Virus record (IMG/VR): IMGVR_UViG_3300030331_001975
Coordinates: 1-40,116 of that record
DNA from: a virus
DNA: 40,116 nucleotides
Reading direction: 5' to 3' (one strand)
The translations under genes and the position numbers were made by a program. The notes under the pieces were generated by a model, which saw only the letters and a program-made list of their open reading frames with translations, was not told where the DNA came from and made no database searches. Of the stretch, positions 32,118 through 40,116 are shown piece after piece (positions within the stretch are counted from its first letter, which is position 1; every line of letters begins with the position of its first letter).

Positions 32118-32537
32118 TTATAAATCTAAATTAATTTTTTTCTCATCAATAAGTTTTTGTCTATTAGCCATATGTTCTGATTCAAGTTCTTCTTTACTCT
32201 GCCCGAAATATTCTACTGCCAAATGATTATCTATCATTGACTGATTAATATTTATTTTATCAGCAAACAATCTTCCTAGCACTCTGCCAAATTTTCCTTT
32301 TGCATCTTTTTCTGTTTGAATAACTAATTGTTTTGCAGATGTAATTTTATTGATTAGATACTCTTTAGCTAACAATCCTCGTATCTTCTCGTCTTCATCT
32401 CTTGTTCTAGACTCTGGAGTATCTATGCCGTAAAGACGTACCTTACTGTTAAACATAATGCCAAAGCCTAAATCTATTGAGCAATCTAAACTATCGCCAT
32501 CGATTACTCTATTTACTTTACATTTGTATTCGTACAT
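32118..32537 (-). CDS. Staphylococcal-nuclease-family (SNase) nuclease
   Basis: A 139-residue protein with the thermonuclease-family catalytic set: VIDGDSL (D13, D15), VRLYGIDTPES (R34, D39, E42) and KGKFGRVLGRLF (R85), matching Asp19/21, Arg35, Asp40, Glu43 and Arg87 of staphylococcal nuclease. There is no signal peptide. It probably cleaves DNA or RNA in a calcium-dependent way, perhaps host DNA or virion-associated. The ATG overlaps the previous stop (TAATG). Confidence 0.88.
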   Translation of the reverse strand: MYEYKCKVNRVIDGDSLDCSIDLGFGIMFNSKVRLYGIDTPESRTRDEDEKIRGLLAKEYLINKITSAKQLVIQTEKDAKGKFGRVLGRLFADKININQSMIDNHLAVEYFGQSKEELESEHMANRQKLIDEKKINLDL

Positions 32538-32785
32538 TAGGTAACCTTTCTGTATTTTCTTACTTTTTTTGCAACGCTCTTAGGCTGTTTAACGAATTGT
32601 TTTCCTGCTTTTGTTCCTTTTCTTTTAGCTCTAGTAGTTGCCGCATACTCTTGTGGCGATAAAGCTTTGATAGCTTTTTCTGGCAAATATCTCTCTCCAG
32701 TCTCGCTAGACTTTTTGCCTGACTTTGTTCTCCACTTTTGCTTTGTCCAAGACTTAAGACTTCTCTGTGACTTCTTCAACGGCAT
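32537..32785 (-). CDS. Small basic DUF5872-like protein
   Basis: An 82-residue, very basic protein starting at ATG 32785 (the frame extends to a TTG at 32797). SQRSLKSWTKQKWRTKSGKK, TGERYLPEKAIKALSP and EYAATTRAKRKGTKAGKQF match a pattern I remember as DUF5872. The C-terminus is Lys-rich. There is no SD; the gene starts inside the end of the methyltransferase gene, so coupled translation is likely. A DNA-binding or virion role would suit the charge but is unproven. Confidence 0.75.
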   Translation of the reverse strand: MPLKKSQRSLKSWTKQKWRTKSGKKSSETGERYLPEKAIKALSPQEYAATTRAKRKGTKAGKQFVKQPKSVAKKVRKYRKVT

Positions 32786-33380
32786 GATCAAATCCAAATA
32801 CGGTAATGTAAGCGTCTGTCTTCCTAGGCTCTTCTATGTATTTTCTTTCTAGAAAATGTGGAACCTGACAATAATCTACTAGCTCCCAAAAGCTTTGCCT
32901 TCCGGGATCGCACATTATCAATTGTTTATTATGAAACGCTAGTTTATCTATTAGCTCTATCCAACAATCCACTTGATTTTTCCAAAAGCAAACATCGCAA
33001 GCAATGTAAACATCGAAGTCCATTGGCAGAGTATCATCAAAAATATCTTGCTGTACAAACTTAGGATTAGAATCCATAAGCTTACAAATTAAATCAAAAT
33101 AAGGCTTAACTGTTTCGTCTTGATCGAATCCAGTTACTATCCCGCCTTTCTTTTGCAGATAACAACTCATTGCTCCCCATCCGCAACCTAAGTCAGCAAA
33201 TGTTTTACCTTTAACATTTACCTCATCAAAAGCATCTAAGAAAACTAAAGTAGAGTTCCAAACCTTATTGCCATGCATAGAATGTACGTTATAGTGTTTC
33301 TTTAACTTTTTTATTTCAGGATGAGAAGACATAGGTATTTCTATACCTTTTATTTTCACATTAGTTTTTGTAGCCACCAC
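32754..33380 (-). CDS. Class I SAM-dependent methyltransferase
   Basis: A 208-residue protein with the SAM-binding motif FADLGCGWGAMSCYL (motif I, DLGCGWG at 63-69), then GFDQDE (acidic end of strand 2), DIFDD and an FDVYIACDVCFW region in the position of motif IV. An N-terminal GNKVWNSTLVFLDAF segment resembles the lead-in of METTL/protein-lysine-type methyltransferases, so a protein substrate is possible. The start is a GTG at 33380, overlapping the previous gene by 20 nt; ATG at residue 17 is an alternative. Substrate unknown. Confidence 0.8.
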   Translation of the reverse strand: MVATKTNVKIKGIEIPMSSHPEIKKLKKHYNVHSMHGNKVWNSTLVFLDAFDEVNVKGKTFADLGCGWGAMSCYLQKKGGIVTGFDQDETVKPYFDLICKLMDSNPKFVQQDIFDDTLPMDFDVYIACDVCFWKNQVDCWIELIDKLAFHNKQLIMCDPGRQSFWELVDYCQVPHFLERKYIEEPRKTDAYITVFGFDHAVEEVTEKS

Positions 33381-33552
33381 CTTTAGCCTTATATTGTTTA
33401 GCTAACATTTGCGCCTTGCGAGCAGACCATTGCCCGGGCTTGCCTCCTTTAGAGCCTGCCTTAATTCTATTAAACATTCTCTTTCGCATTGTAGGCTTTG
33501 TATAATTACCTGCCTCATTTACCCTAGATTTTGATCTTTTTGCTCTACTCAT
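33361..33552 (-). CDS. Small basic conserved phage protein
   Basis: A 63-residue, Lys/Arg-rich protein: MSRAKRSKSRVNEAGNYTKP, GSKGGKPGQWSARKAQMLAK. This pattern is familiar from structural regions of marine phages, without known function. Its start overlaps the stop of the 57-aa membrane gene by 4 nt (ATGA) and its end overlaps the methyltransferase. Its charge suggests nucleic-acid binding or a virion DNA role. Confidence 0.75.
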   Translation of the reverse strand: MSRAKRSKSRVNEAGNYTKPTMRKRMFNRIKAGSKGGKPGQWSARKAQMLAKQYKAKGGGYKN

Positions 33553-33722
33553 AATAATTTAGCCAAAAATATTGTGCCTACTATAAATGGATATACGCCC
33601 CAGATCATCAATTCCAATCGATCAAATCTTTTAGAGCCGTCTTCTAATCTCTTTTCGATATTCTCGTATCTTAGGGCGCATTCTTTTTCATGAGTTTCAA
33701 TACGCTTATTAGCATCATTCAT
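33549..33722 (-). CDS. XhlA-like coiled-coil membrane protein
   Basis: A 57-residue protein: a charged helical N-terminal part (ANKRIETHEKECALRYENIE) with heptad-like spacing and a C-terminal membrane segment (about 39-57, MIWGVYPFIVGTIFLAKLL). This topology matches XhlA-type small phage membrane proteins that work with holins. The ATG overlaps the previous stop (ATGA) and its own stop overlaps the next start. Assignment is by topology. Confidence 0.68.
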   Translation of the reverse strand: MNDANKRIETHEKECALRYENIEKRLEDGSKRFDRLELMIWGVYPFIVGTIFLAKLL

Positions 33723-33889
33723 TTCTTAGAAACATTCCTATTTCTTGCAGGCTTTTTCTTTGCCGCTACTTTTTTAGGAACAGTTTTTAATTTAGGTTTA
33801 CTTTTGACTTTTTCTTTCTTATCTTCAGTAACAACCTCAGTGGGCTTTGTCCACAGAATTTTTATCTTCATCCAAAGTTTCTTGAACAT
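33719..33889 (-). CDS. Small basic protein with Lys-rich tail
   Basis: A 56-residue protein starting at ATG 33889, where GGAGG lies 6 nt upstream; the frame is longer without SD support. An initial hydrophobic/Trp stretch (FKKLWMKIKILW) is followed by a very basic tail (KPKLKTVPKKVAAKKKPARN), similar to histone H1-like tails. It overlaps the upstream gene by 53 nt and the next by 4 nt. DNA binding is likely from charge; no family is named. Confidence 0.6.
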   Translation of the reverse strand: MFKKLWMKIKILWTKPTEVVTEDKKEKVKSKPKLKTVPKKVAAKKKPARNRNVSKK

Positions 33890-34040
33890 CATCAGCCTCC
33901 TCTTGAAATGATTTAATCTTTTCCACAATTGTTTTTCGCATAACTGCAACCGCCTCTAACTCTGATCCCTGCCATGCGCCCCTAACTGTTCCAACATCTA
34001 TAAGCTGTAACATCCCAAGTGTTAATTGTTTATCATCCAT
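33837..34040 (-). CDS. Small hypothetical helical protein
   Basis: A 67-residue acidic protein, MDDKQLTLGMLQLIDVGTVR onward, mostly helical, with SD GAGGAAA before its ATG. Its last third overlaps the Lys-rich gene in another frame. The composition (acidic, helical) contrasts with the basic product it overlaps; an interacting pair is conceivable. No family is recognised. Confidence 0.65.
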   Translation of the reverse strand: MDDKQLTLGMLQLIDVGTVRGAWQGSELEAVAVMRKTIVEKIKSFQEEADDVQETLDEDKNSVDKAH

Positions 34041-34067
34041 AATATTTCCTCACCAAAATAAAATTTA

Positions 34068-34376
34068 TTACCAAGCAAGACCCCAAGCTGTTGATGGAGT
34101 TTTAGCCTCGTTTAATTTAGCAGTAGCTTTTGCTTCCACTTCTTTTACTGTATCAGAACCTAATGTAGATTTCACCCATGCAACAACTGTCGCCTCATCG
34201 AGATCATCGTAAGCGACAAACCCGCTGTCACTTGGATCAGGTGTGTAAGACTCCATACCTGATACCGTACCTGAATGATCACCATCAGTGTCTGTTGCTG
34301 ACCATGCGGCATGAACTACACCTTTGTCTGAGTCATTTGTATATTCTAAATTTGTAACGCTCCATACTACTGCCAT
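34068..34376 (-). CDS. Tail-region protein, DUF7936-like
   Basis: A 102-residue acidic protein. The order VWSVTNLEYTND, GVVHAAWSATDTDGD, a YDDLDEATVVAWVKSTLG stretch and a terminal WGLAW matches a pattern I remember as DUF7936, found beside tail genes. It lies two genes after the tail fibre. GAGC-type bases precede the ATG, so the SD is weak. Its role in the tail or fibre assembly is unknown. Confidence 0.72.
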   Translation of the reverse strand: MAVVWSVTNLEYTNDSDKGVVHAAWSATDTDGDHSGTVSGMESYTPDPSDSGFVAYDDLDEATVVAWVKSTLGSDTVKEVEAKATAKLNEAKTPSTAWGLAW

Positions 34377-34387
34377 TTTATTGCTCC

Positions 34388-34654
34388 TTATGCATCTGGG
34401 TCGTAATCGTTTGCGGCAGTTATTGCGGCATTAATAGAAGACATATCTTCCGAACCCCAATCATCTAGTGCCACACCCATTGAAAGATATCCAGAGCTAC
34501 GCATAACTCTTTCTTTCTTCTCGGCTTTTGTCATGTCATTGCAAAAATCATTGTCATCATCTAGACAATTTGTAATCACGCTGACGCTTCCTAACATTGC
34601 AGAATACATTTGTGCTTTTTCTTCTGCGGTTCTTTCTACTACTTCTTCACTCAT
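34388..34654 (-). CDS. Small acidic protein downstream of tail fibre
   Basis: An 88-residue acidic helical protein with two Cys (about 30 and 38), starting 1 nt after the stop of the tail fibre gene with GGAG about 7 nt upstream. No family is recognised. Small genes directly after fibres are often assembly chaperones, which remains a guess here. Confidence 0.68.
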   Translation of the reverse strand: MSEEVVERTAEEKAQMYSAMLGSVSVITNCLDDDNDFCNDMTKAEKKERVMRSSGYLSMGVALDDWGSEDMSSINAAITAANDYDPDA

Positions 34655-34655
34655 T

Positions 34656-37600
34656 TTACTCTCCTTCTAAGGCTGTTATGCGAGTGGTTAATGATTCAAT
34701 GATAGCTTGTTGCTCTTGAATCGCTTTTACTAACATAGGCACTAAAGCAGATGGCGCAAGTGTTTGAACATTTGCATCATCTGTTTGCCATATATCTTGA
34801 CCATCTTTTACTTCAGGATGGTTATCAATAACTGTTTTTACTTCTTGAGCAATAAATCCATGTTTTAAAGTTCCATATGTGTGTCCTAAACAAGGCTCAT
34901 CTGACCCTTTGATATACTGAGGTAAATCACTAGGAACATCTTTTGCTTTTTTCCAGTTGTAAGTAACAGGTCTTAGGTCATTTATAAATGAAAGTCCTGC
35001 TGTGCTTGATACAATATTTTCTTTGAGTCTTTCATCAGAGGAAGCTGACCAAGTAGTTGAACTACCGTCTAATAATAAAGTAGCAATATTACTTCCTACG
35101 CCTATCTGTATTCTGTCATCACCTGAAACGGAAAAATTATTACCAATGCCTATTGCGTTTGCTCTTGCAACAGCTCCAAAATCAACATTGTATCCAAGCG
35201 CAACATTACCTGAACCTGTAGTTAATGTATCACCTGCCAAGCCACCCACTAATGTATTTTGATTCCCTGTGGTTATTGATAGACCTGCTTCATGTCCCAC
35301 TGCTGTATTGAAAGAATTAGTAGCAGAGGTAAAGTTTTGTGTTCCTAAAGCACTTCTTCCAATTGCTACGTTTTTGCTTCCCAAAGTGTCCGAACCAAGT
35401 GCAGAGACACCTAGAGCTACGTTGAAATCTGCGTCAGTAAGTTTATCCCCTGCCAAGCCACCTATAAGAGTGTTTTGAACACCTGTAGTTATATCGTTTC
35501 CTGCTTCATGTCCAACGGCAACATTGTATGCGTTAGTATCTGAAGCAACATTCATGGTTGCTAGTGCAGAGTCTCCTATTGCAACATTTCTATTGCTTTG
35601 AGTATTTGTACTCAAAGATGATTTTCCTATCGCAATATTTTCATCTCCAGTAGTTATTGCATCACCTGCAAGCCCACCTACAAATGTGTTATCTATGCCT
35701 GTGGTTACTTGATTACCTGCTTGATGGCCTACTGCCACATTATAAGCATCAGTTGATGAAGTGAAGTTTTGAGCTTGTAACGTGCCTTGACCAACAGCAA
35801 CACTATTATTTCCTTTAGTATCTGCTCCTAAAGCGTTGTAGCCTAGTACTACGTTGTTATTCCCGCTTGTTAAAGCATCTCCTGCGAGACCTCCCATAAG
35901 AGTGTTTCGGAGCCCTGTAGTTACTGACTCACCTGCTACGAATCCTACCGCAACATTGTATGCATCTGTAGCACTTGTGAAATTTTGGTTTTTTAATGCA
36001 GACCTACCTATTGCAGTTGACCTACTCCCTAATGTGTCTGTGCTCAAACTGTTATAGCCTAAAGCTACGTTGAAGTCAGCATCAGTAAGAGCATCACCTG
36101 CTAAGCTACCGATGAGGGTGTTTTGTTCTCCTGTGGTTATTAGGTTGCCTGCTAAGTAACCCATAGCAGTATTGTTACTTGATGTAGTAACACTTAGCAA
36201 AGCGCCATGGCCTAGTGCAGAGTTCTGACTACCCTCAGTTGCGCCACCTAACGCACTCTTACCAACACTCGTGTTAGAAGACCCTGTGGTCATAGCATCA
36301 CCTGCTAGACCGCCAATGAGGGTGTTGTTTACGCCTGTGGTTACTGATTGTCCTGAATTATGTCCAACTGCCACATTGTAAACATCAGTTGCAGATGTAA
36401 AGTTTTGAGCCGATAACGCTTGGAATCCTATTGCAACCGACCTAGAGCCTTTAGTGTCTGCTGATAAAGCACTTCTTCCAACCGCTATATTAGCATCAGC
36501 ATCTGTTAAAGCATCACCTGCAAGACCACCAATGAGCGTGTTTCCTATGCCTGTGGTTATTAAATTACCTGCGTTATATCCTACTGCAACATTGTAAATA
36601 TCTGCATTTGATGTGTTATTTTGAGTTTGAAGAGCATGACTACCTATCGCTACGCTGTTATCACTTGCCGTTTCGCTACTAAGAGCTAAATAGCCTATAG
36701 CAATATTGTCTCTTCCAGTTGTTAGAGCATCGCCTGTCAATGCACCCATAAGAGTGTTGCGAACACCTGTTGTTACTGACGTACCTGCATCAGTGCCCAC
36801 AGCAGTGTTATACATATCTGTCGCACTTGAGGGGTTTTGATTGTTTAACGCTCTAAAGCCAAGTGCAACGCTGAAGCTTCCTACAGTATTAGACGACAAA
36901 GAAGAATGACCCATAGCTACGTTACCGTCTGCATCTGTTATTGCGTCACCTGCTACACCGCCTATAAGTATGTTTCTAATACCTGTGGTTATTTGTTTAC
37001 CTGCTTCAAAACCGATTGCTATGTTGTGTGCATCAGAACTATCAGTAAGATTAAAAAGTTGTAATGCACTTTTTCCAATAGCAATATTTTTACGACCTGT
37101 GGTATTTGTGAATAAACTTGTGGAGCCTATAGATATGTTGTTAACGGCAGTTGTGCCACTTTTTTGAGATTGATAGCCCATTGCTATGTTGTGAGTATCT
37201 GTTGCACTTGATGTAAATGCTTGGTCGTTTAACGCTTGATAACCAATAGCAATACTTTTGCTACCGATTTGGTCTGTGGTTAAAGCCTCTACACCAATTG
37301 CGATGTTAAAGTCAGCATCAGTTAACGCATCCCCTGCCAAGCCGCCAATAAGAGTGTTTTCAACGCCTGTTGTAACAGATAATCCTGCTTCAAAACCAAC
37401 TGCGATATTGTAGTTTGCTGTTGATGAATTAAAACTTTGAGAGCTTAAAGCGTTATAACCAAGTGCAACGGCTCTATTACCTCTAACTTCACTTCCTAAA
37501 GCATTATAACCAAGTACGGTATTTGCTGTTCCATCAGTAAGTGCATCACCTGCAAGACCGCCTATAAGGGTGTTTAAGTTACCTGTGGTTACTGACAAAC

Positions 37601-40116
37601 CTGCATTAGCACCAACCGCTACATTGTAAACACTTGTCGCTGAACTAAAGTTTTGAGAATTTAAGGCTTGATGTCCTACCGCTACACTACTTTCACCTTC
37701 TGTATCGTTTCTAAGGGCATAAGCACCCAAAGCCGTATTTTTATCGGCTCCTACCGATGCACTTAATGCGTTAGAACCAAATGCAACAGATTCAGTACCT
37801 GTTGTGACTGCGTCTCCTGATGCATATCCGACAAATGTGTTGTTATCACCCGTAGTAAGCGCAGTACCTGCTTCATCACCCACGACAGTATTAAAATTAC
37901 CACCACTAGTAATGCTGTTACCTGCGTTGACACCAAAGCGTACATTGCTTGTGCCGAGTGTTGGAGTAGATAGAGAGCCGTCTGCGGATATGCGGAAGCG
38001 TTCTGTAACAGTCACGCCAGAATTAGAAGCATTTGTAAAAACCCCAATATGAGAGCCATCTAAAGAATAAATGCCGCCTCTTCGTATACTATCTGTGCCT
38101 AAATCTATTCCAGAAAAATTACTACCTGTTGCCGCAAGTGAAATTAAACTGCCATTTGTGCTTTTAACACCTAAAACAGTATTTGCCCCAGTTGTTGAAA
38201 AATGATTGGCTGTGCTTGAACCAAGAGCGACATTTGAATTAAAAGATGCCGAACCTGCATCTGACGCATCAAAAACTAACGCATCAACATTACTTCCACC
38301 ATCACTAACGATGAATTTTAAGTCTTGGTCTGCTATTAAACTAAATATCTGAGTGCTAGAGCCATTTTTAAATTGTAAGAAAGTAGTGCCTGCATCTTTG
38401 AATCTAATATCAGCACCATCAGCATCGAGATTTATATCTCCTGCAACGTCTATTGTTAAATCGCCTGAATTAACATCAATCTCTCCATTAGTTCCATCAT
38501 AGGTAATTTTTAAATCGTGTCCTGCTCCTGTTCTTAACGCACCTGAATCAGACGCTGTAGATATATTGCCGTCAGCTTGTATTGTTCCACCTACAATAAT
38601 ATTTGAATTGAAAGTGGCAACACCTGCACTTGACATATCAAGGGTAAGGGCTGTGATTTCTGAACCACCGTCATTACCTTTGAATATTATATCTCTATCT
38701 TCAAAAGCGGATTTAATAAATAAATTTTCACTAGAAGAACCTATTGAACCTATCTGACCGCCATTAACTCGCAAGTCTATCATTTCGCCATTAGCATTTT
38801 GACGATTTAAAAAAAGCATTGACCCATTATTTCTGGATATTTGTAAAAAGCCATCAGCATCAATACTAGCACCATAAACATCTGAATTATTATTAAACAA
38901 GGTTGCCGTACTGGTTCCAAAAGTAACAACGTCATTACCGCCATCAACAAATAGCATATGAGTGTTGCCATTAGACTCAACACGAAAGTCATAATCATTG
39001 CTTCCGTTATTGATTACTGTTTCACTAGAAAGCATTTGGACTACGTCAGCACTACCAACTTCAAATCTTAAATCACCCCTTCCTTTAATAAAGGATGAAC
39101 CTGTGGAATCTTTGAGATGAATAAATGCTTCTGTATCTGTGCTTTCCAATCTAATAACTTCGTTATCTGAGCCACTATTAATATGAAGTGTTGCGGAAGG
39201 ACTTGATGCTTCCCCTATGCCGACTCGATCATTACCTGCATCCACAAAAAGCATATGTTGATTGCTATTAGATTCAACGCGGAGGTCTCCTTCTGCATTT
39301 CCAGTTTCGTTGACTATAAACTCACCATCTCCATGCAAAGACACATGCGCGGTGTTGTTCGCAAAAAAATCAACTCTGTCATCTGAGGACGTTCCAAACT
39401 GAAGAACATTGCTACTCGCTTGTAAAAATCCAGAAGTAGAAGCACTGCTTATAGACAACGTATCTGCAAGTGTAATGGTTGCATTAAACGTAGCCGCACC
39501 TGCCGCTGACATGTCAAGCGTGAGGGCTGTGATGTCAGAGCCGCCATCATTACCTTGAAACTTCATGTCTGCGTCAGATGTAGTAGATTTGAGAATAAAA
39601 TTACCTGCGGCTGAATCTATAAATCCGCTTTGTGTACCACCATCTTTGAATATAACTTGACCACCATCAGCATCAAGGATGATGTCTCCTGCAACGTCTA
39701 ATGTTAGATTTCCTGTATCATTAGCTATATTTCCATTAGAACCAGTATGTTGAATTACTAAATCTTGGTCTGCACCATAAATTGTTTTTCCGCCATCGCC
39801 TAGTTTTATATCGTGGTTAAACGATGCTGTACCTTCGTTAGACATATCAAGGGTTAGGGCTGTTATGGTACTGCCGCCATCATTACCTAAGAATACAATG
39901 TCTTTGTCTTGCGTAGGTGCTGATATGTTAAACTGACCAGATGAGTTATTAAAAAATTGACCAAAGTTTATCGTATCATCTGCTAACGTAATCGTAGTGC
40001 CATCAACATTGATGGTTAGATTTCCCGCTACATCGAGTATTAAAGAACTACTAGAATCAATCTCAGTCCCGTCAATAGTTATATTATCAACCACAACACC
40101 TGCATTTGCAGTGACA
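34656..40116 (-). CDS. Tail fibre with YadA-like repeats and C-terminal S74 chaperone, partial
   Basis: At least 1,820 residues; the frame stays open through the right edge (a GTG at 40094 is just an internal Val), so the N-terminus lies outside. The N-proximal part repeats segments such as LTLDVAGDIILDADGG, DITALTLDMSAAGAATFN and DAGNDRVGIG. The middle is a trimeric beta-roll-like array (SVAIGYQAL, NTLIGGLAGDALTDAD) with a 216-bp period. The end is an S74 intramolecular chaperone: SSDERLKENI with Ser codon 35037-35039 and Lys codon 35022-35024 as the likely cleavage dyad, then a HGFIAQEV segment and a final coiled coil. It should bind the host surface. Confidence 0.93.
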   Translation of the reverse strand, partial: VTANAGVVVDNITIDGTEIDSSSSLILDVAGNLTINVDGTTITLADDTINFGQFFNNSSGQFNISAPTQDKDIVFLGNDGGSTITALTLDMSNEGTASFNHDIKLGDGGKTIYGADQDLVIQHTGSNGNIANDTGNLTLDVAGDIILDADGGQVIFKDGGTQSGFIDSAAGNFILKSTTSDADMKFQGNDGGSDITALTLDMSAAGAATFNATITLADTLSISSASTSGFLQASSNVLQFGTSSDDRVDFFANNTAHVSLHGDGEFIVNETGNAEGDLRVESNSNQHMLFVDAGNDRVGIGEASSPSATLHINSGSDNEVIRLESTDTEAFIHLKDSTGSSFIKGRGDLRFEVGSADVVQMLSSETVINNGSNDYDFRVESNGNTHMLFVDGGNDVVTFGTSTATLFNNNSDVYGASIDADGFLQISRNNGSMLFLNRQNANGEMIDLRVNGGQIGSIGSSSENLFIKSAFEDRDIIFKGNDGGSEITALTLDMSSAGVATFNSNIIVGGTIQADGNISTASDSGALRTGAGHDLKITYDGTNGEIDVNSGDLTIDVAGDINLDADGADIRFKDAGTTFLQFKNGSSTQIFSLIADQDLKFIVSDGGSNVDALVFDASDAGSASFNSNVALGSSTANHFSTTGANTVLGVKSTNGSLISLAATGSNFSGIDLGTDSIRRGGIYSLDGSHIGVFTNASNSGVTVTERFRISADGSLSTPTLGTSNVRFGVNAGNSITSGGNFNTVVGDEAGTALTTGDNNTFVGYASGDAVTTGTESVAFGSNALSASVGADKNTALGAYALRNDTEGESSVAVGHQALNSQNFSSATSVYNVAVGANAGLSVTTGNLNTLIGGLAGDALTDGTANTVLGYNALGSEVRGNRAVALGYNALSSQSFNSSTANYNIAVGFEAGLSVTTGVENTLIGGLAGDALTDADFNIAIGVEALTTDQIGSKSIAIGYQALNDQAFTSSATDTHNIAMGYQSQKSGTTAVNNISIGSTSLFTNTTGRKNIAIGKSALQLFNLTDSSDAHNIAIGFEAGKQITTGIRNILIGGVAGDAITDADGNVAMGHSSLSSNTVGSFSVALGFRALNNQNPSSATDMYNTAVGTDAGTSVTTGVRNTLMGALTGDALTTGRDNIAIGYLALSSETASDNSVAIGSHALQTQNNTSNADIYNVAVGYNAGNLITTGIGNTLIGGLAGDALTDADANIAVGRSALSADTKGSRSVAIGFQALSAQNFTSATDVYNVAVGHNSGQSVTTGVNNTLIGGLAGDAMTTGSSNTSVGKSALGGATEGSQNSALGHGALLSVTTSSNNTAMGYLAGNLITTGEQNTLIGSLAGDALTDADFNVALGYNSLSTDTLGSRSTAIGRSALKNQNFTSATDAYNVAVGFVAGESVTTGLRNTLMGGLAGDALTSGNNNVVLGYNALGADTKGNNSVAVGQGTLQAQNFTSSTDAYNVAVGHQAGNQVTTGIDNTFVGGLAGDAITTGDENIAIGKSSLSTNTQSNRNVAIGDSALATMNVASDTNAYNVAVGHEAGNDITTGVQNTLIGGLAGDKLTDADFNVALGVSALGSDTLGSKNVAIGRSALGTQNFTSATNSFNTAVGHEAGLSITTGNQNTLVGGLAGDTLTTGSGNVALGYNVDFGAVARANAIGIGNNFSVSGDDRIQIGVGSNIATLLLDGSSTTWSASSDERLKENIVSSTAGLSFINDLRPVTYNWKKAKDVPSDLPQYIKGSDEPCLGHTYGTLKHGFIAQEVKTVIDNHPEVKDGQDIWQTDDANVQTLAPSALVPMLVKAIQEQQAIIESLTTRITALEGE
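35225..37565 (-). repeat. 216-bp coding repeat array in the tail fibre
   Basis: The CACCTGC(A/C)AA-type string that encodes LAGDAL recurs near 35231, 35446, 35663, 35879, 36095, 36299, 36515, 36731, 36947, 37331 and 37547. Most intervals are about 216 bp (72 codons); one is about 204 and one about 384. Each unit holds roughly five YadA-head-like repeats of 14-15 residues. Flanking partial units extend the array to about 37,950. Confidence 0.85.

Noticed and set aside
35225-37565. CRISPR-like array
   Set aside because: Repeats are 216 bp apart, imperfect and in frame within the tail fibre; there are no unique spacers or cas genes.
40092-40094. GTG start of the tail fibre at 40094
   Set aside because: The frame remains open to the window edge and has no SD before this codon; it is an internal Val and the gene continues outside.
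1-40116. Prophage or integrated element with attachment sites or integrase
   Set aside because: No integrase, excisionase-type cassette, flanking host genes or att-like direct repeats were seen.

Overview
This window is a piece of an AT-rich tailed double-stranded DNA phage genome, most like uncultured marine podovirus-type phages. The evidence is protein content: a T7-type primase-helicase, a DUF1071-type annealing protein, a lysozyme/holin lysis cassette, a block of large internal-virion-like proteins ending in a 2,696-residue polyvalent protein, and a very long repetitive tail fibre with an S74 chaperone end. Nothing cellular (rRNA, tRNA, housekeeping genes) is visible. Both ends cut through genes: a small-terminase-like gene on the left and the tail fibre on the right. 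No DNA polymerase, RNA polymerase, large terminase, portal or capsid gene is seen, so more genome lies outside. The host cannot be named from this sequence.

Layout. 1-315 (-): terminase-like fragment. 316-477: divergent control region with a sigma70-like promoter overlapping a perfect palindrome. 478-5058 (+): early or accessory operon whose core is a three-gene MoxR AAA+ / helical protein / zincin-VWA module, followed by a small Cys-pair protein and a small hypothetical. 5059-5430: non-coding island with two intrinsic terminators and a promoter that together delimit a putative small RNA of about 60 nt. 5431-5971 (+): a small gene that looks leaderless, then a ribbon-helix-helix-like regulator. 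5913-8506 (-): hypothetical gene, primase-helicase and a small gene, with an operator-like palindrome between the last two. 8507-8586: divergent promoter pair. 8587-12796 (+): DNA metabolism operon with two DUF7303-like paralogues, a PD-(D/E)XK nuclease, a DUF1071 annealing protein, an SSB-like protein with an acidic DIPF tail, a gene overlapping that tail, small hypotheticals and a second PD-(D/E)XK nuclease.

12752-40116 (-): late operon read from right to left. It runs from the tail fibre through small genes, including several highly basic proteins, a methyltransferase and a staphylococcal-nuclease homologue, then several small membrane proteins, holin and lysozyme, then tail and internal-virion proteins, and finally the giant polyvalent protein. 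Genes are tightly packed, often with ATGA or TAATG overlaps.

How it fits together: the plus-strand modules probably act early (host takeover, then replication and recombination) and the minus-strand block supplies virion and lysis proteins. The best candidates for something undescribed are the MoxR / helical / zincin-VWA cassette, the intergenic small RNA with its adjacent leaderless gene and regulator, and a dispersed AAATATTT-containing motif found in several intergenic spaces. Functional statements are inferences from motifs and remembered family patterns; no database search was possible.
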